64,000 nucleotides of DNA from Lineus longissimus (GCF_910592395.1 NC_088325.1:10728109-10792108), one strand, 5' to 3'; counted from the first letter of the stretch, positions 36,701 to 49,854 are shown. Numbers and translations are program-made. Notes: generated from the sequence alone by a model not told the origin.

Positions 36701-39700
36701 ACAATGGTAATCATATTTTTTTCGCTAATAGCTTTGAAATAAGTGGATGATTGATCTTTCAATGGTCGAATGGAGCGTTCGGTCCCCATGGAAACGTGGG
36801 CCGGACGTTTGTTCATGCGAGAGCAATATAACTTCGTTTACAGTATGAGATTTGTTTCGGAAGTACTCGCCGGTCACAATACTTCTTGTGGTATTTAGTG
36901 TTAGCTGATTTTGTAACTAGCCTGCACGGCTGACTTGTATGGCTCGCAGTATACATGCTTCTCGAAATTGGTGGCTTGCATTGGAACTAACTTTTTCCCC
37001 CTTGTCCGTCATTAAAGGCATTCAAGTGTGTTGGTCAATCATGACTATCTCCTTTGTCCCTCCACCATAAGGCCTGGTTTTCCCTTATGACATCACTATT
37101 TCGGACACTCAGCGCCCCATTTATGGAAAGGTGTATAGTGATGGCCGGGTGATTGAACAACTTTGACGAGAAATTCACAAATCAAAAAGGCCAGGGCTAG
37201 TCTTAGACTTTGGACGTTTTCGTAGGTCAATGGAAATAATTGGGACTTCAGACTGCAGCTTGCGCTCAACCAAAAAACTATGCGGATAAAGCATTAGTTG
37301 TTTTGACTGACAAAACGACCCGGATGTCACATGCCGCGTACAACAACAAAACGCACTTTAGATCTGGATAAATTAATATTCACTTGCTTGGGCGAATAGC
37401 ATTCCATCGTAAAAAAACACTTAATTGTTTTTAGCAATAAATTGTACTATAACATGTTTTAGCACTTCGTTCAAAAAGAATTCAACATACGTACGCGTCA
37501 AATTGATATTACGCATGGATCAATCTATGATAAATTAGGACTGTTTCCTCGGTAACCGCAAACAGACGGTTCATAGTTGATGGAGGAAGCCAACCATTAA
37601 GAATCCATTAATTTTATATGCACAGTATCAAGAATACTAAAATAAAGACTAGTCGTTATGAATTCTTGCAGGGGCTACAATAACCCCATCATACCTTACT
37701 GTACACACTGCTTTGAGTTGTCCAAGTCATTATTTTTATCAAAAAAACCCACAATTTGTGACCCAGCACACCAATTTGGGTAAGTAAGTCGCATTGGTGT
37801 GGAACATATTGTATTTTACACCGAACAAATTGGTAACGGCGAGTTGTAGCCCGAAAGAATTATAACGCCTCACCACTGGCGGCGATTTGTCTAACGCCTA
37901 GTCTGGGATCCTGACTGCTCTTCATATTGGATACTCTGCCAATAGTGCCGGCACCGGCCAGATCTACCTATCTCCTTGAAACTTTCCCGATCTTTCAATA
38001 CTACGCCATGGCATCGATGGTCCTGATTGGTTGTTGCCGGGCCGAATTGGCGACAGCTGGTCTTTCGGGAATCCTTGACTGACTGCTGAAATGCCTTATG
38101 GTGCTTTACCGAGTTTACTCTCCACTTGTTTACGGCACCTTAACCATAACATATTGCTTTTATTTTTACAGAACAAGCAAGTTTCCTTCACATTGACTAT
38201 CAAAAAATGGATTTTTAAGTATTTTGTATAATAGAAAAAAATAATTATTTGCACTTTTACTAACTGTCTTTCCAGTCGCCACAAGCATCACAAAGACTGC
38301 AAAAGAAATGTCCCCAAAACACAAGCTCTCCGAGAGAAACCTCTCACTGACTACCAGGCTACATTCAAGGCGGTGCAAGACCCCAGGCCACGGTCCAATA
38401 AGAGGCCTCCACAAACACCACGTGATCCACATCCCCCAAACATGATCCTAAAGACCAATCAGAGGGAGGAGTTTCAACCGTATGACGTGGTAAAGGACGG
38501 GAGGCCGCCAGCATTTGTACAGGTATAGTTTTTTGTCTAATGTTATTTTTTACACGCAGGCCCAAGTAAGTCATCAACTTGGCTTTAAGACTAACGGGTT
38601 GAACTAAGACAAATAACGTCTAGTTAACGCTACATGCAAAATGGCCAGCTTACGAACTCCTGCTTCAGAATATACGTTGGAAATATTACCCCCAATATGT
38701 CCGTATAGTTAAGAATAAGACAATAATATACCTTTTTGTCTACGGTGTCCAGCTACTAAAGAGTAAGTTACTTTTTTGAAAAGGACTGAAAAAACCGTTA
38801 ATAAATTTTGACCCGTCCTCCAAACTCTGACTCAATACCACCAACCAGCCAGTGCTGAGAGTACAGCACGTATATCATTTATATTTCAGGACACAACCTA
38901 CGTTCCAGGGAACCAACCTTTTGATGGCATGACATATTACAAACAGACCTACACGCCAAAACCATTGGAAAATTTAGTATCACAGAGAATGCCCCCAGGG
39001 AAGGCGTAAGTATAACATGTTCGATCGCGGCTCAGAACCTCCTAAAAGTGACGAATTCCTAAAAATAATCTCTTCTGTCAAGCAATGCCAAGTAAGCCCC
39101 GACGACTTAATACAAATTAATTTACTGTAAACCTGTAACGTTCGGTGGTTTTGCGATTTGCAAATCAATTCTGAAAGAGACGAGTTCTTTCAAAATAAAT
39201 CAACATAAATCTTTTCAAAGAAAGGTTAAGTCAATGTTGATATTTTCATCCTTTTCCCAGACGAAATCCAGGTCAATTCGATAGCAGAACGACCTATAAG
39301 GAGTTTCATAAACAGTGGGTGCCGCAAGTCACAAAGTCATATGGAGAGATGCCTGTTTTTACCGGTAGGTGTCTCAGCTGATTAGAGTCGCTATTATGTG
39401 ATGAAAAAGGATGCGCCCCAGTGTCGTCCAAGTCCGACCGGCGACCAGTAACTGAAAGGTCGATCTCCACTTCTTCTGGCATAAATCGCACCAAGCCTTT
39501 TTCTATGGGGACACTTTGTCTGTGGGCATGGCAACGTAAAATAATGAAGGGCCATGGACGACAGAAAGGCCGTAATGTGCGTCAGGTCGAACGAATTTCT
39601 CCTCTCGAGGGGAGAGTTCTTCATCTTAGAGATCAGACGCGGATCGTCACTCTGAACGCTTGAATTCTTATTCCCCGTCTACGAGAACTTGATAAAGATA

Positions 39701-41531
39701 CTGATAGTTTTATAATTTGATTATACTTTACTTATCTGCGCCTTGGGGTCAAATAAAAGTGTGTTTTTTTTCATTAGGTTCGATTTTGTACCCGGATAGG
39801 ACCACGCGAGATGACATGAAGACAGTCATGAGAGACTCCTACCCTGGAGCAGTTGCCAAAAAGCAGGAACCCGCTAAGATTCCACAGGGGAATATTCTAA
39901 TCGAAGGTAGGACCAACTGACTTAATCATATTCATTCGAGAAGAGATCGGCTCTGCTCGCTGAACGGCTTAAAATGACTGTGAAAATGTAACAGTTTTCG
40001 ATGTACATCTGCTGTATTAGAGTTGTAAAACAGCTCGGACTCTTTTTGGAGAACAATAAACATAAGCTTACATTGATGCATATTTGATTCAATGGTCGTG
40101 GATGTTTCATCCAGTTAATTTCGTGGACGAAGTATAAACAACTCGTCATTGCCTTTCCCACTCCAGGTGACCAAGACCACCACACGGTACACCGGGACAC
40201 CTATAAGAACATCAGAGGAGACCACAGGGTCAAGACCATCACCTATGACCCTGAACCAACCATACAGAGAGGGAACTTCTTCGGCGAGACACAGCAAATG
40301 CGCGACTTCCCCCCTTACAAAAACGGCCGGCGACAGCCGAGACCCCCGAATATGGTCGAGCCAGCGCCTGAGACGATAAATTTGAAATTCAATAACAAGT
40401 AAGACATTGAATGAAAACTTATTCCAAAACCTGAAAGTCCTGGAATAGGAATATGACCAGAGTTCTTAATTACGATTGTGTTGGTGATTGCATCCGACTT
40501 AATAGCCAGGAGGTGGTGGGAGAGTCAGTCAAAGTGACCGACACAAGGCCACCCACACTTTAAAGACCCACAACAAACAATTGAAGAATGAGTTCAAATT
40601 ATTCATCTTTCCTTTCCAGCACATCTTTTGACACGGAACAGCGACACGAATTCAAAGGTATTGACACGAACCGATACCCAGCACCAAAGACAATGAAACA
40701 AGGAACCACGACCTATGAACCACCAACGGAGAAGTTTGCAACTATGACTGTACAAAAAGTAAGTAAATAAAAACATCCAGCGAGCGCGCCGATTGCAATT
40801 ACATTGCACAGTGTCTAGAGCTTGAGGCTTACACAATCAGTAATTTAGTTGCCTTTCGAAAGCAACATTTGCAATACAAACCAGGAGTGATAGGATTTGA
40901 TATAAATGAAATTATTACCTGGGGCGGATCCGGGATTATGAGGGGGGGGGGGGGGGGGGTGGCGCTGAGCTTAGGGTACAGTATGAACACCATCATAGAG
41001 AACCGTTTCTAAGCATTTCTCTCACTTTTCAAATTTGGTTTTGAAGGGTATGTGCGTGTGCATTGTATTCAAACTTCTACTATTCTTTTTTAGACTGATT
41101 ACGTCCCGAAAGATCTCGGCGAAGCTAACGCGCCAAAGGCACGGATGCCACGAAGGAAGGAGACTGACAAGGGGAAGTTCGACGGCCATACGACCAACAA
41201 AGAACACTACAAGAACTGGAAGCCAAATCCTAGGATCAAGCACGGAGATTTCTACGAGGCCGTGACCAACAACTACGTTCCGCCACGGATCCCCTTTGTA
41301 GCACAATCCACCACCAGAGCCACCTTTACGCCCAAAGATGGCCGCCGTCCGGCGGATTTCAAACCAGAGCAGGTGCCTTTCGACACGCAAGGCAAGCACG
41401 ATTTCAGAACCGTGAATAAGTTAACATACAAGGGTCAGAAACCGCAGATGTGCCAAGTTGATGCGTATTTATTGCAACAGAAGTTAATACATGAGCAAAA
41501 TAGGGGACCAGTTGCGGTAGGAAAGGCATAG
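33425..41531 (+). CDS. SAXO: SAXO-family stabilizer of axonemal microtubules, complete, 8 exons, 494 aa
   Basis: Exons: 33425-33504, 38276-38522, 38890-39005, 39261-39364, 39778-39906, 40167-40398, 40620-40758, 41094-41531. The total is 1,485 nt and all are in phase. The N-terminus has the cysteine signature CICELCDCGRHKHHKDC, which continues across the 4.8-kb first intron. The rest is repeated short modules with aromatic and Pro/Lys residues (TDYQATFKAV, MTYYKQTY, TTYKEFHKQW, TTYEPPTEKF, TTNKEHYKNWKP), the Mn-type microtubule-binding repeats of SAXO1/SAXO2 (FAM154). Family members coat or line the doublet microtubules of cilia, flagella and centrioles. Length is close to human SAXO1 (about 474 aa). 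I cannot assign SAXO1 versus SAXO2. Intron 1 holds MITE family 1 copy C and a TG/G tract. No defects are seen. Confidence 0.9.
33564..33740 (+). mobile_element. MITE family 1, copy C
   Basis: It has the family head CCGGTGTAGCAGTAGAAAAT, then TGGAAAAAGTGTCCGGCCCC and AGAATCATTTGTTCCCGGAC. It differs from copies A and D in the middle and its right end is worn (CTACACTCG). It lies in SAXO intron 1, next to a TG/G tract. Confidence 0.7.
33742..33778. repeat. (TG)n followed by poly(G)
   Basis: A simple TG run passes directly into 18 G residues in SAXO intron 1, abutting the right end of the MITE. Confidence 0.9.
35156..35220 (+). repeat. Intact copy of a dispersed repeat (empty site of the 293-bp element)
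   Basis: GACATTGCTCAGCTTCCAGA through CAATACCGCTGG matches 27661-27712 joined to 28006-28026, without the 293-bp insertion. The nature of the parent repeat is unknown; it has no clear protein family in any frame. It lies in SAXO intron 1. Confidence 0.75.
35221..38275. other. Rest of SAXO intron 1, no gene seen
   Basis: AT-rich intronic sequence with no recognised exon on either strand and no structured repeat that I can define. Confidence 0.5.
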
Positions 41532-42447
41532 ATGGAGCGGCGTTTGAATTTTAGCAGCTTTCATGATGCGAAAGCAACCAATACAATGAATTCGATTGGG
41601 TAACAGCGACGCTTTTATCCACAACGACCGTGCTAGATATTACGGCATTAACAAAATGGTGTTTAATCTAGCTTAGAAAGCCGTCTTGATCTATTGACAT
41701 GACAGAATCATTGCTAATTTATGACAGGAATTTCAAAGGAGAGTATCATCTTTGTATTCTTATCTTTAAGGCACCACATATCGTACTTTTCAAGTACTTT
41801 TCAGGGTTTCGTTAGTTGATCTCCAAAGCCAACGTCCTATCAAAAATGGCTTATTTCATATAACTTAAGTCCGTGCTTAACTTAACTGCTGATAAAATCT
41901 TAGCAGTATTGATCATGGTGTGTGTAAAAAAAACAACTATTTTCGAGGGTGCTATTATAGTGGTTTCAATTTTAGATCCGTCCATTCCAAGCAAACTGTG
42001 ATAAATGAATGTAAATAGAGTCTTTCACTTACACGTAACTTCAAAATATATAGGCCTAAAATTTTCAGAAGGAGAACATTGTAACAGAAAAATGTTTGAA
42101 TGCACTTTTTATTAAAAAGGTTTTTGTTCATCATCGGCCACATTATGCAATGCTAAATCTTTAACTTATCTGTGATATAAATACTGGGCTTGTGGTTTTG
42201 GGAACAAAGTTACATGTTTTTTGTTTCGTATAGACTTCATAGATGGCATGAGGAGAAATTATGTCTAATTTCAGTTGGTAGACGCCAAATCATTTCAGTT
42301 GCGGATCCGTCTATTTGGGAATTTTGGCGTTAGGTGGCTCTTTGGTGACATCAATCTGCCTAAACAAACTCGGCGACCACGTAGCAATGGGAGGAAAAGA
42401 CTAACATACTCTGTTAATGTATAATATCTTAATGTAAATATTTTGTG

Positions 42448-42453
42448 AATAAA
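42448..42453 (+). promoter_or_regulatory. Candidate poly(A) signal of the SAXO gene
   Basis: AATAAA about 920 bp past the SAXO stop codon, in AT-rich sequence. It would give a long but plausible 3' UTR. Confidence 0.4.
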
Positions 42454-42545
42454 AGATAACTCGCCTTTTGTGAATAACATTGTTTTCTTTGATGATAATA
42501 TCAGATCTCTTCCTTCGAGTCTTATTCACAAAGCGGCTGAGACAT

Positions 42546-42809
42546 TAGGCAGGTTTCGCAACCCTTAGAGCGACGAAGTACAAACTACGAACTACGAATG
42601 TCTGTTGTGTCATCAAATCCTGTGATAATTCAATTGCGCGACACTTGTAAATCATCAGTATAACCAGAGTCATTCAAATAAATTTATTTGAAAGACTCTG
42701 GCATTACTTTATAGTTGTGCGATGATTCGGGGAAATTTTCTAAAAATATCGTCAATTACTTCGTCATTCGTTCGTAGCTCAGCTTTGTAAGGGTTGCCAA
42801 ACATGCCTA
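42546..42809. mobile_element. TA-flanked MITE, about 264 bp
   Basis: GGCAGGTTTCGCAACCCTTA on the left and TAAGGGTTGCCAAACATGCC on the right are inverted ends, each bordered by TA. Inside is a perfect palindrome core CCAGAGTCATTCAAATAAAT with its complement. TA flanks suggest a Tc1/mariner-type element. Confidence 0.65.
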
Positions 42810-43743
42810 TTGTATGCTGTAGTTGTGAGCATCATTCCTACAAGCCCAGACAAGGGGCTGAGTTCTTGGAGTAAAACGATTGCCGTTAAAACCAAAGACT
42901 TGGGTTCAACTCCTGTGGGACCGCGGTGTTTTCCTTCCGCTCTATTCCGGTGACAATCAATTGAGTATCCGGAGGTGGTGCATAACCTAAATCAAAGTCA
43001 CTTGGCCAATAACCTCAGTTCCCGCATACATGACGTAGTTGCATCCGATAAAGCTCATCAACTCTTGGAGATGCAGACCGAACGCCGAAGGTCTGAAATG
43101 ATGTAGAAGCCCGTAGAAATCTACAATGTGTGATAGAGAAGGAGTATGAGAGAAAAGTACTTTCTGTTCTCGCCTGAAAATGTTGATTGACCCCAAGGAC
43201 ACACCAAAAATGCTCTGACCTCTGAGCCTGAGGGAAACGCCAAAGGGGAAAACAGATGCCACCGACCAGCATATATACTCTAACCTCGCCGATCTAAGAC
43301 TGGTACTTTTTGATATTCAACTCAATTCAAGCCAGATACTACGTAAATGGTTCTTTGATCGCTTTCAAGATGTTGAATTCGGACAGATAATTGGTTGGTG
43401 ACACAAAGTTGTTTAATGGTCATGACGTCGGGTTTGGGCTTGGCCTTTGTTTCGATTTCGTTGTGAGTAATCAACTGGTCGTGGATCGATGAAACTAAAG
43501 TATATATATGATCATGATGAAAAGATCTGATCTCTTTCATGTTGTATTGTGATAAATAGGCCATGTCGTCACCTTTTCAATGCTCAATCATGTCAGTAAT
43601 ACGTTATGTATTCCCGTGAAACCAGCCCATTGTAACACCAAAAAAGAAAATTGAGTTGGCAAATTTGGCAAAATATCCAATGCAAAGCCAACATTTTCCC
43701 GATATTATGGACTTTAGAATGTAAATAGAGTTATGGCGTGAAT

Positions 43744-46700
43744 ATGATGAAAATGAATGCCATGCTTTATTGTGTAGCATCATTTCTTGCTTCACTACCA
43801 TGGGCAGGACTTGTCTCAGGTAAGTTGCTCCGTTCCATGCATGTATCGAAACATTCCATTGTGTGACCTTGACACTGAAATTCGATTGTTCGAAAGATGT
43901 TAGTGCGAAATAAAACAAATCGCTGACGAATAAATTTGTACTGGTGCCTGTCTTGTCTGGAAGCCTGACCTCACTCCCACATCACCGTTGGTTAGCGTAA
44001 TGATCCCAATTTTCTATGTCACTTGCAAGGAAAATTTAGCGAGATATCGCACATTTTATATACATGTATGTATATGTGTGTGTAATATGCTGTACATTCG
44101 GTCACAACGTCTAGCCACACCATGGTATCTCCATGGAATAGCCAATTCGGGAAGTTGAGGGGGTTGTCGCCCGAAACGGCGTCAACTCGTCAATTGGGGA
44201 TCCTGGCTTAACTGGTTAAGTTCATACAAGAAAATATTGATACTGTCAAGCCCTACGCAGTACATACATGATGAACTACTCAAACATCAGAAACATCAGA
44301 AACGTCAGAAAGTGGCCCAGAAGTCAATAGCATTCCGCGAAAATGACGTCACTGCAGCTGCTGCCCTCTATTTCCCTATCGCTGAATTACAGGCAATGTC
44401 GGACAAACATGCGGTTTCGTAATGGATTCAGGCTTTCTAACTAGGGCAGTTAGATATAATCTGGCACATGTCTGAGTGTTGGAAATACTACATAATTGTT
44501 CTGAATATTTCTTTCTCTGACTCTATGGTATCATTCATGCTAAAAACAATGTAGGGTCAAAGATAATTAACTTTGAAATAAGCTCAAATGCGTAGAAATA
44601 AGTGTCGATGTCCGACTGTCACGAGACTAAAACGTCATCAATATCTTATGCAAATGACCTTGTGAGCTATAAATAGTAACTTTGCGGAATGCTATTTAGC
44701 CAGAGAGATGTGTGACTTGCAAAAGGAAAGAGAAAAGCGGCGACGTGTAGGCTAATACAATCTGCATGTCGTGTAGGCCCTTATCTAATCTAATCTCATC
44801 AAATCTCATCTTCCATTGCAAAATATTATCAACGTCATAACCGTTTTCAGCTAATACCAAGACAGCCTGTTATGAAGGAGTATTCTTACTGCAGGAGACC
44901 TGCACGCCAACTCAGTACATACTGATCTACTCAGTCGAAAGCCAACGAGTTAGCAGCTGCAATGATAACAGCTCGGATGCTCTGTGGTCAAGAAGCGGTC
45001 TCGCAGTCCATGTTGTCTGGGAGTGGTGTAACCTGCAAAAGGAAAGATGTTTAACTGGAAACCTATCTAACGCTACCTACTTAAGAATGAATTATACATG
45101 CGGTAAGCCCTAACGCATCCTTGCCTTCGGTTGATTGATCGAGCCTGCTGTGGCTTTGATGGCCTTCCTAAATTGTTGTCATGGTTCGATTCGATTAAGA
45201 AGACGGTATAGTAACGTACTCCACGGCATGACAGAATTTGTCCATAAACATATATATATGCGTATATACACGTATATTGAGGCATCTATGTGGCCCCGTG
45301 TTGCTTGAAGTAATGATACTACAGGGTTGCCCAGAATTATTTTCCCTTGCACAAAAAAAAATCGATTGTGTATCCTTTGTGTGAGGGAAAATATTTCTGG
45401 ACCACCCTGTAGAAACACCGTCTTGTGACTTTCATGTTTGAAGGTTTTGAAGTGCTGTTGGTATCTATTTTGGGATCTGGACGTTACAATTTCCCATATA
45501 AGGAAAAGATTTTGCATCATTTTTTAATTGAACACGTTAGCCTTATTTTCAACGTGTCCTATCATTATATCGTTAGGTAGCAATATAACTTATGATTTCA
45601 GTTAATGACTTATCTTCGATACGGCGGTTCAACATGTGCTCAGATGTAAGCGTGTTGACATCAACTCCAGTTTACCTTCAGAGCCCAGGATATCCAAACT
45701 ACACAAATTACAACAAGGCAACTAACTGCACTTGCTCTGTATCAGTGTCTCAAAACCAAACCCTCGGTGACTTCTGGTTGACACTGTATGACATGTTCAC
45801 TGGGCTGCCCGAGACACTGACTTTGAAATTGAGTAATGGTACAAATAAAAAATTAACCACTGTTGCCGATAATACGGGGTATATACTGAATCAGGAGAAA
45901 ACAAACATTTCTCCTGCTCTCTCTGTGTCGTTTGTTCCCAGGTCTCCTGGACAGGGATACTTTTGGATCGGATTAAAAAGTAGAGGTAAGTTGATGCATG
46001 TTTTTGACCATGCATGGCATTAAAAATAACATCTAGTGAAACAAAACAAAACGAACAGCAATTAATCAACGGTAGCTTCTTAGATAAAACATTTCGAATA
46101 TGGGGTATGGAATAGAAATACAAGTAAAGAATTAACAACTGTTGTTGATGATTTGTGGGGGTGTATATACTAAACCAAGAGACATCAAGCATTTCTTCGG
46201 CGCTTTTTGTGTCGTTTGTACCAAGGTTTCCTGGACAAGGATACTTCTGGATCGGATTAGAAAGCAGAGGTAAGCCATTTTCTATGCATTCCTTTAATTA
46301 TGCATGGCGCAGAACAACAGAATAAAACATTAACTACATGTACATGTACGGTAGTTTCTAAGGTCAAACATTTCGAATAGTGTTGCAGTCATATAATTGA
46401 CACAAGCAACGTCATCAGGCTGTGCATCTCCGATAACCTTTGCTCATTTAAGTTGTGATCATAATGCATAATATTATGGAAAATATATGTTGTAACAAGC
46501 TCGGGCAATGTAAGCTGACTGCAAGTTTTAAAGAAGCACTTAGCGATTCGAAGGTTAGATACGTCGCGAAGCCTTCTACCAGTGTACCGTTTTTTAATGT
46601 TTCCGTTTCGGAGTGTTTCTCCTAATCATTTGGGAGCGCTGTAGTGAAAAAGAAGATCAACACGTCTTTCACTGTTCTCCCCTATTCATGAGAAGTTATG

Positions 46701-49700
46701 GTCTTCCTAGCTATCTGTTGTACGGAAACACTAATAAATGGGAACAACGAAAATGCTACACGAACCGTGTTACGCAGGTCGTGTTCCTGATTAATAATAC
46801 CATTATTTTGGTCAAAGACTCGATAACATTTTCCATAATCAATCCGTTATTCATAGGCTAAACATTCAGTTGATGTAGCTGTAGCAATTGTTGATTTCAA
46901 ATATTCAGCTCCCGTAAACATAGCAATTACCTGCAATGAGGGGCTGGGAACTTCACCGACTTTACCACCTACCACTTCGACAACGTCGGTGACAGCAAAG
47001 AATACGACGACGACGACAGCAGCATCTACGAGCACAACAACTACGACAACTAATGAAACAAAAACATCGGCAACGGTGACGAATACGACACCGAGCGAAG
47101 TAACACCAGTATGTTTTTTTTTCATTTCTCTAAAGTGATGACATGGGTCACATGCCCGTTAAGTGATCTACAACAGATTGATCACGTTTCGAACAACGTG
47201 GCTCCTGGGTCATGCTGACTGAGAAATAGCAGATTGAACGCTTTTTGAACACTGAAATCGAGTCAACCTGGTTTATATATGCCAAAACCTGATTTCTTTA
47301 ACATTTCTTTTAGCGCGGCTGCAATTTTCATTAACTCACGTGGTATTGCCAGGTCAGAATATTTAATTGTATTTACCTTTTTAAACATATAAAGGCTATG
47401 CAACCTGACAAATATAGCAAGCGATAGAAAACGTACATGTTAGTTGAGTAAATTAAAGTCAAATCCGCGGATAGCCCAGTTCTCATATCTTTTACTCCCC
47501 AGGCTGCAGTCGGGATGACGGAAGATGACCTTAAAACCATCTACACTGTGGTACCTTTATGTATTTTGGTCATTGCGATCATTATTTTAATTGTTATCGT
47601 AGTCAGGATCATGTAAGTAGAAAATAGGATAAGATTCCATACACTCATGGAAAGTTTGAGTGATGTCAGTTTGAATTCTTGTCAGACTGATGTCAAAAAT
47701 AGGCACCAATAGGCAATTGCAAATTTAACAAACGAGTCAAGATTTGTTTCTGTGTGTGTGGACATTTGTCAACGTGGCGTCAAATTCACATTTGGCTAAA
47801 TTGGTGTCCAGTGAGGTTTGTCAGAGTTTGATGCCCTATATAATCTTCAGAATAAAGACCTTTGAGGTCATTCGAGGGTTTTCAGCTAGCAAGTGAGTGG
47901 CACCCTTTAGGGGGTTTTCAGAGAATTGAAAAACCGCGAAAGGTGATCAATATGAATGCCTACATACGATAATTCTTTTTCTCCGACTAGCTCCTAGGAT
48001 GCGCGTTGTCACTTGTCACATGACATTTGTCACTTGTCACATACCACGTGTCACATGGCACATGCCATTTGTCACTTGGCATATGCCACTTGCCACATAT
48101 CACATTCCACTTGTCTCATGGCACATGTCACTTGTATCATGGCACATGTCACTTTTCGCATGGCACATGTCACTTGTCACTTGTCACTCGTCAAAGCATG
48201 TTCGATAATTGGCTAAGAATTCAGACAATTTTATCTTATTCTTTATCTCTTCCTAAGGCGACGAAAGTATCCAAGTGAAGACGTTTATGAAACACCAATA
48301 CCGATGAGTAATACCCCTACCGTGGCAGGTAATTTTTGTTTTTATATTTGTTTTGTGATTTTAATGACCGAAATCTTCTTTTGAAAATGTACATCGTACA
48401 TGCATATGATAAAATAAAGTTTTTTAATTTTTTAATTTTTTAAAGCAACATGTAGCAAGCACGAATTGGTATACGCTTGCTTATAGTTAAATAGTATGCA
48501 TTGGGCAGATATTTTGAGGTACATTTGAAATTTTTCAAAATAAATTTTTCAAAGACAAAGTCTGTTTGGCATTCATTGTTGACATGATTGAGATATGTCA
48601 ATAGCGCCGGTTTGAACAAGAAAAACGTTCTTCAGAGAAGGAAGTTATTTTCTTAGTTATAGACTCATCGATGTGTATGATAATCTGCATTGATTTTTTA
48701 TTGACCGAATAAAGCTTTAAGGTGATCTAGTCAACTTTAGGTAATTTTTGTTTATATATTTGTTTTGTGTTTTTAAGGATCAAAATCTTTTTTTGATTAT
48801 GTACATCGCACATGCATGTGATAAAATAAAGTTTTTTAATTTTTTAAAGCAATTTGTATGTATTAAGCACGAATTGGTATACGCTTGCTTATAGTTAAAC
48901 AATATACAATGGGCAGATATTTTGAGGTACATTTGAAATTTTTCAAAATAAGTTTTTCAGAGACAAAGTCTGTTTGGTATTCATTGTTGACATGGTTCAG
49001 ATATGTCAATAGCGCCGGTTTAAAATAGAACAAAATCGTTAGACAAGGAAGTTCTTTTCTTAGTTATAGACTCATCGATGTGTGTGATAATCTGCATTGA
49101 GTTTTATTGCCCGAATAAAGCTTTAAGGTGATCTAGTCTACATTATGTGCTCAACATGTCACGCTCAGACGTAAAAGTAAAGGAATCAAAACATGTCTTA
49201 TTAATAGCCAAACACCACGAATACATGTACATGTACTGTTAGTCATTGCTATAGCTCAGCCGACTGTGAGTTACATCTTTGACAACTTTAATTCAATGAT
49301 ACGCTCTATCCGAGGACAGTTTCACTTTCTCAAAGTCCTGCCTTTTTCGACAATCTCATGACACTTATAAATTTGGTAAGCTCTCTATCTCTGAATACAC
49401 AGGCGTTCTGAACTTTCTATTTATTGATTTCAAATCATGACAGGCAATAATTTATTATTGTAAAGCCGCCCCGCAGGTAGAATCTGGTCAACTCATTAGG
49501 GATTTAGATTGTATTAAACGACGCGACGAACTTTTTCCTGCAGATCCAAATGTCTATTGTGACCTCGGCATCACGAACCCAGCCAATGATGAACGAGATT
49601 ACTACAACATGTCCCCAGCCAATGGGGCTGCTTTGTACGAAAACGTTGTGACAGGCAGACCAGTGGCGCACGAGGCGGACTACGCAATTCTCGATGCTGG

Positions 49701-49854
49701 AGTCGGAGCTATGGCAGCTCACGATGAAAGCTGCGGGCCTGATGTGACAGAGGCGAATATTGGCACGGCTGGTCAGGTGGAATACTGCTCGATTCCTCAC
49801 AGGGAGAGGAGCTCGACCGAAAACACTGACGCGGATTACGAAATTCCAGATTAA
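43744..49854 (+). CDS. Receptor R1: SUEL-like + CUB-like type I membrane receptor with multi-tyrosine tail, 7 exons, 467 aa
   Basis: Exons: 43744-43819, 44851-45102, 45602-45985, 46909-47108, 47503-47612, 48258-48328, 49544-49854. The total is 1,404 nt and all are in phase. Exon 1 is a signal peptide (SFLASLPWAGLVS; ATG 43744 or 43747). Exon 2 is a six-cysteine domain from TACYEGVF to YLRMNYTC, resembling SUEL/galactose-binding lectins. Exon 3 is CUB-like (YLQSPGYPNY, NCTCSVSVS, LTLYDMF, GYFWIGL). Exon 4 is a Thr-rich stalk with NET/NTT sequons. Exon 5 is the membrane helix (PLCILVIAIIILIVIVV). Exons 6-7 form the tail with VYETP, VYCDL, YYNM, LYENV, DYAIL, VEYCSI and DYEIP. VEYCSI fits the ITIM consensus and YYNM resembles the CD28 PI3K/Grb2 site. 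The tail is unrelated to that of R2/R3 although the ectodomains are paralogous. Signalling function is inferred. Confidence 0.85.
44326..44696. mobile_element. MITE family 2, copy 2 (371 bp)
   Basis: Same length as the copy at 5786-6156, same AATAGCATTCCGC/GCGGAATGCTATT ends and scattered point differences only. It lies in intron 1 of receptor R1. Confidence 0.85.
46107..46269 (+). pseudogene. Truncated second CUB-like exon in R1
   Basis: The 3' part of a CUB exon is repeated here: AAAGAATTAACAACTGTTG, then YILNQET, VSFVPRFPGQGYFWIGLESR and an intact GTAAGC donor after 46269. The 5' half, with its first cysteines and acceptor, is absent, and a frame change lies near 46157-46165. It is most likely a relic of a tandem exon duplication. 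Confidence 0.7.
48010..48192. repeat. 21-bp minisatellite in R1 intron 5
   Basis: About nine units of the form CATGGCACATGTCACTTGT, each 21 bp, with scattered changes. The period keeps all three frames open and produces spurious ORFs. It ends about 65 bp before the next R1 exon. Confidence 0.85.
48328..49142. repeat. Tandem duplication of about 412 bp in R1 intron 6
   Basis: GTAATTTTTGTTT starts at 48329 and again at 48741. The two units match through GCACGAATTGGTATACGCTT and TAGACTCATCGATGTGT to GGTGATCTAGTC. The first unit starts exactly at the donor of exon 48258-48328, so the donor-like sequence is duplicated, but no second coding exon accompanies it. Confidence 0.8.

Larger units (their letters stand above)
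41532..43743. other. SAXO 3' UTR and intergenic region before the receptor array
   Basis: Contains the candidate SAXO poly(A) signal and a TA-flanked MITE at 42546-42809. Minus-strand ORFs near 43.0-43.3 kb have no recognisable family. The R1 promoter should lie at the right edge. Confidence 0.5.

Noticed and set aside
42987-43272. Minus-strand ORFs with membrane-like segments
   Set aside because: No family match, no convincing donor/acceptor pair and no companion exons.
47999-48278. Three overlapping ORFs rich in Cys, His and Met
   Set aside because: They come from the 21-bp intronic minisatellite, which leaves all three frames open.
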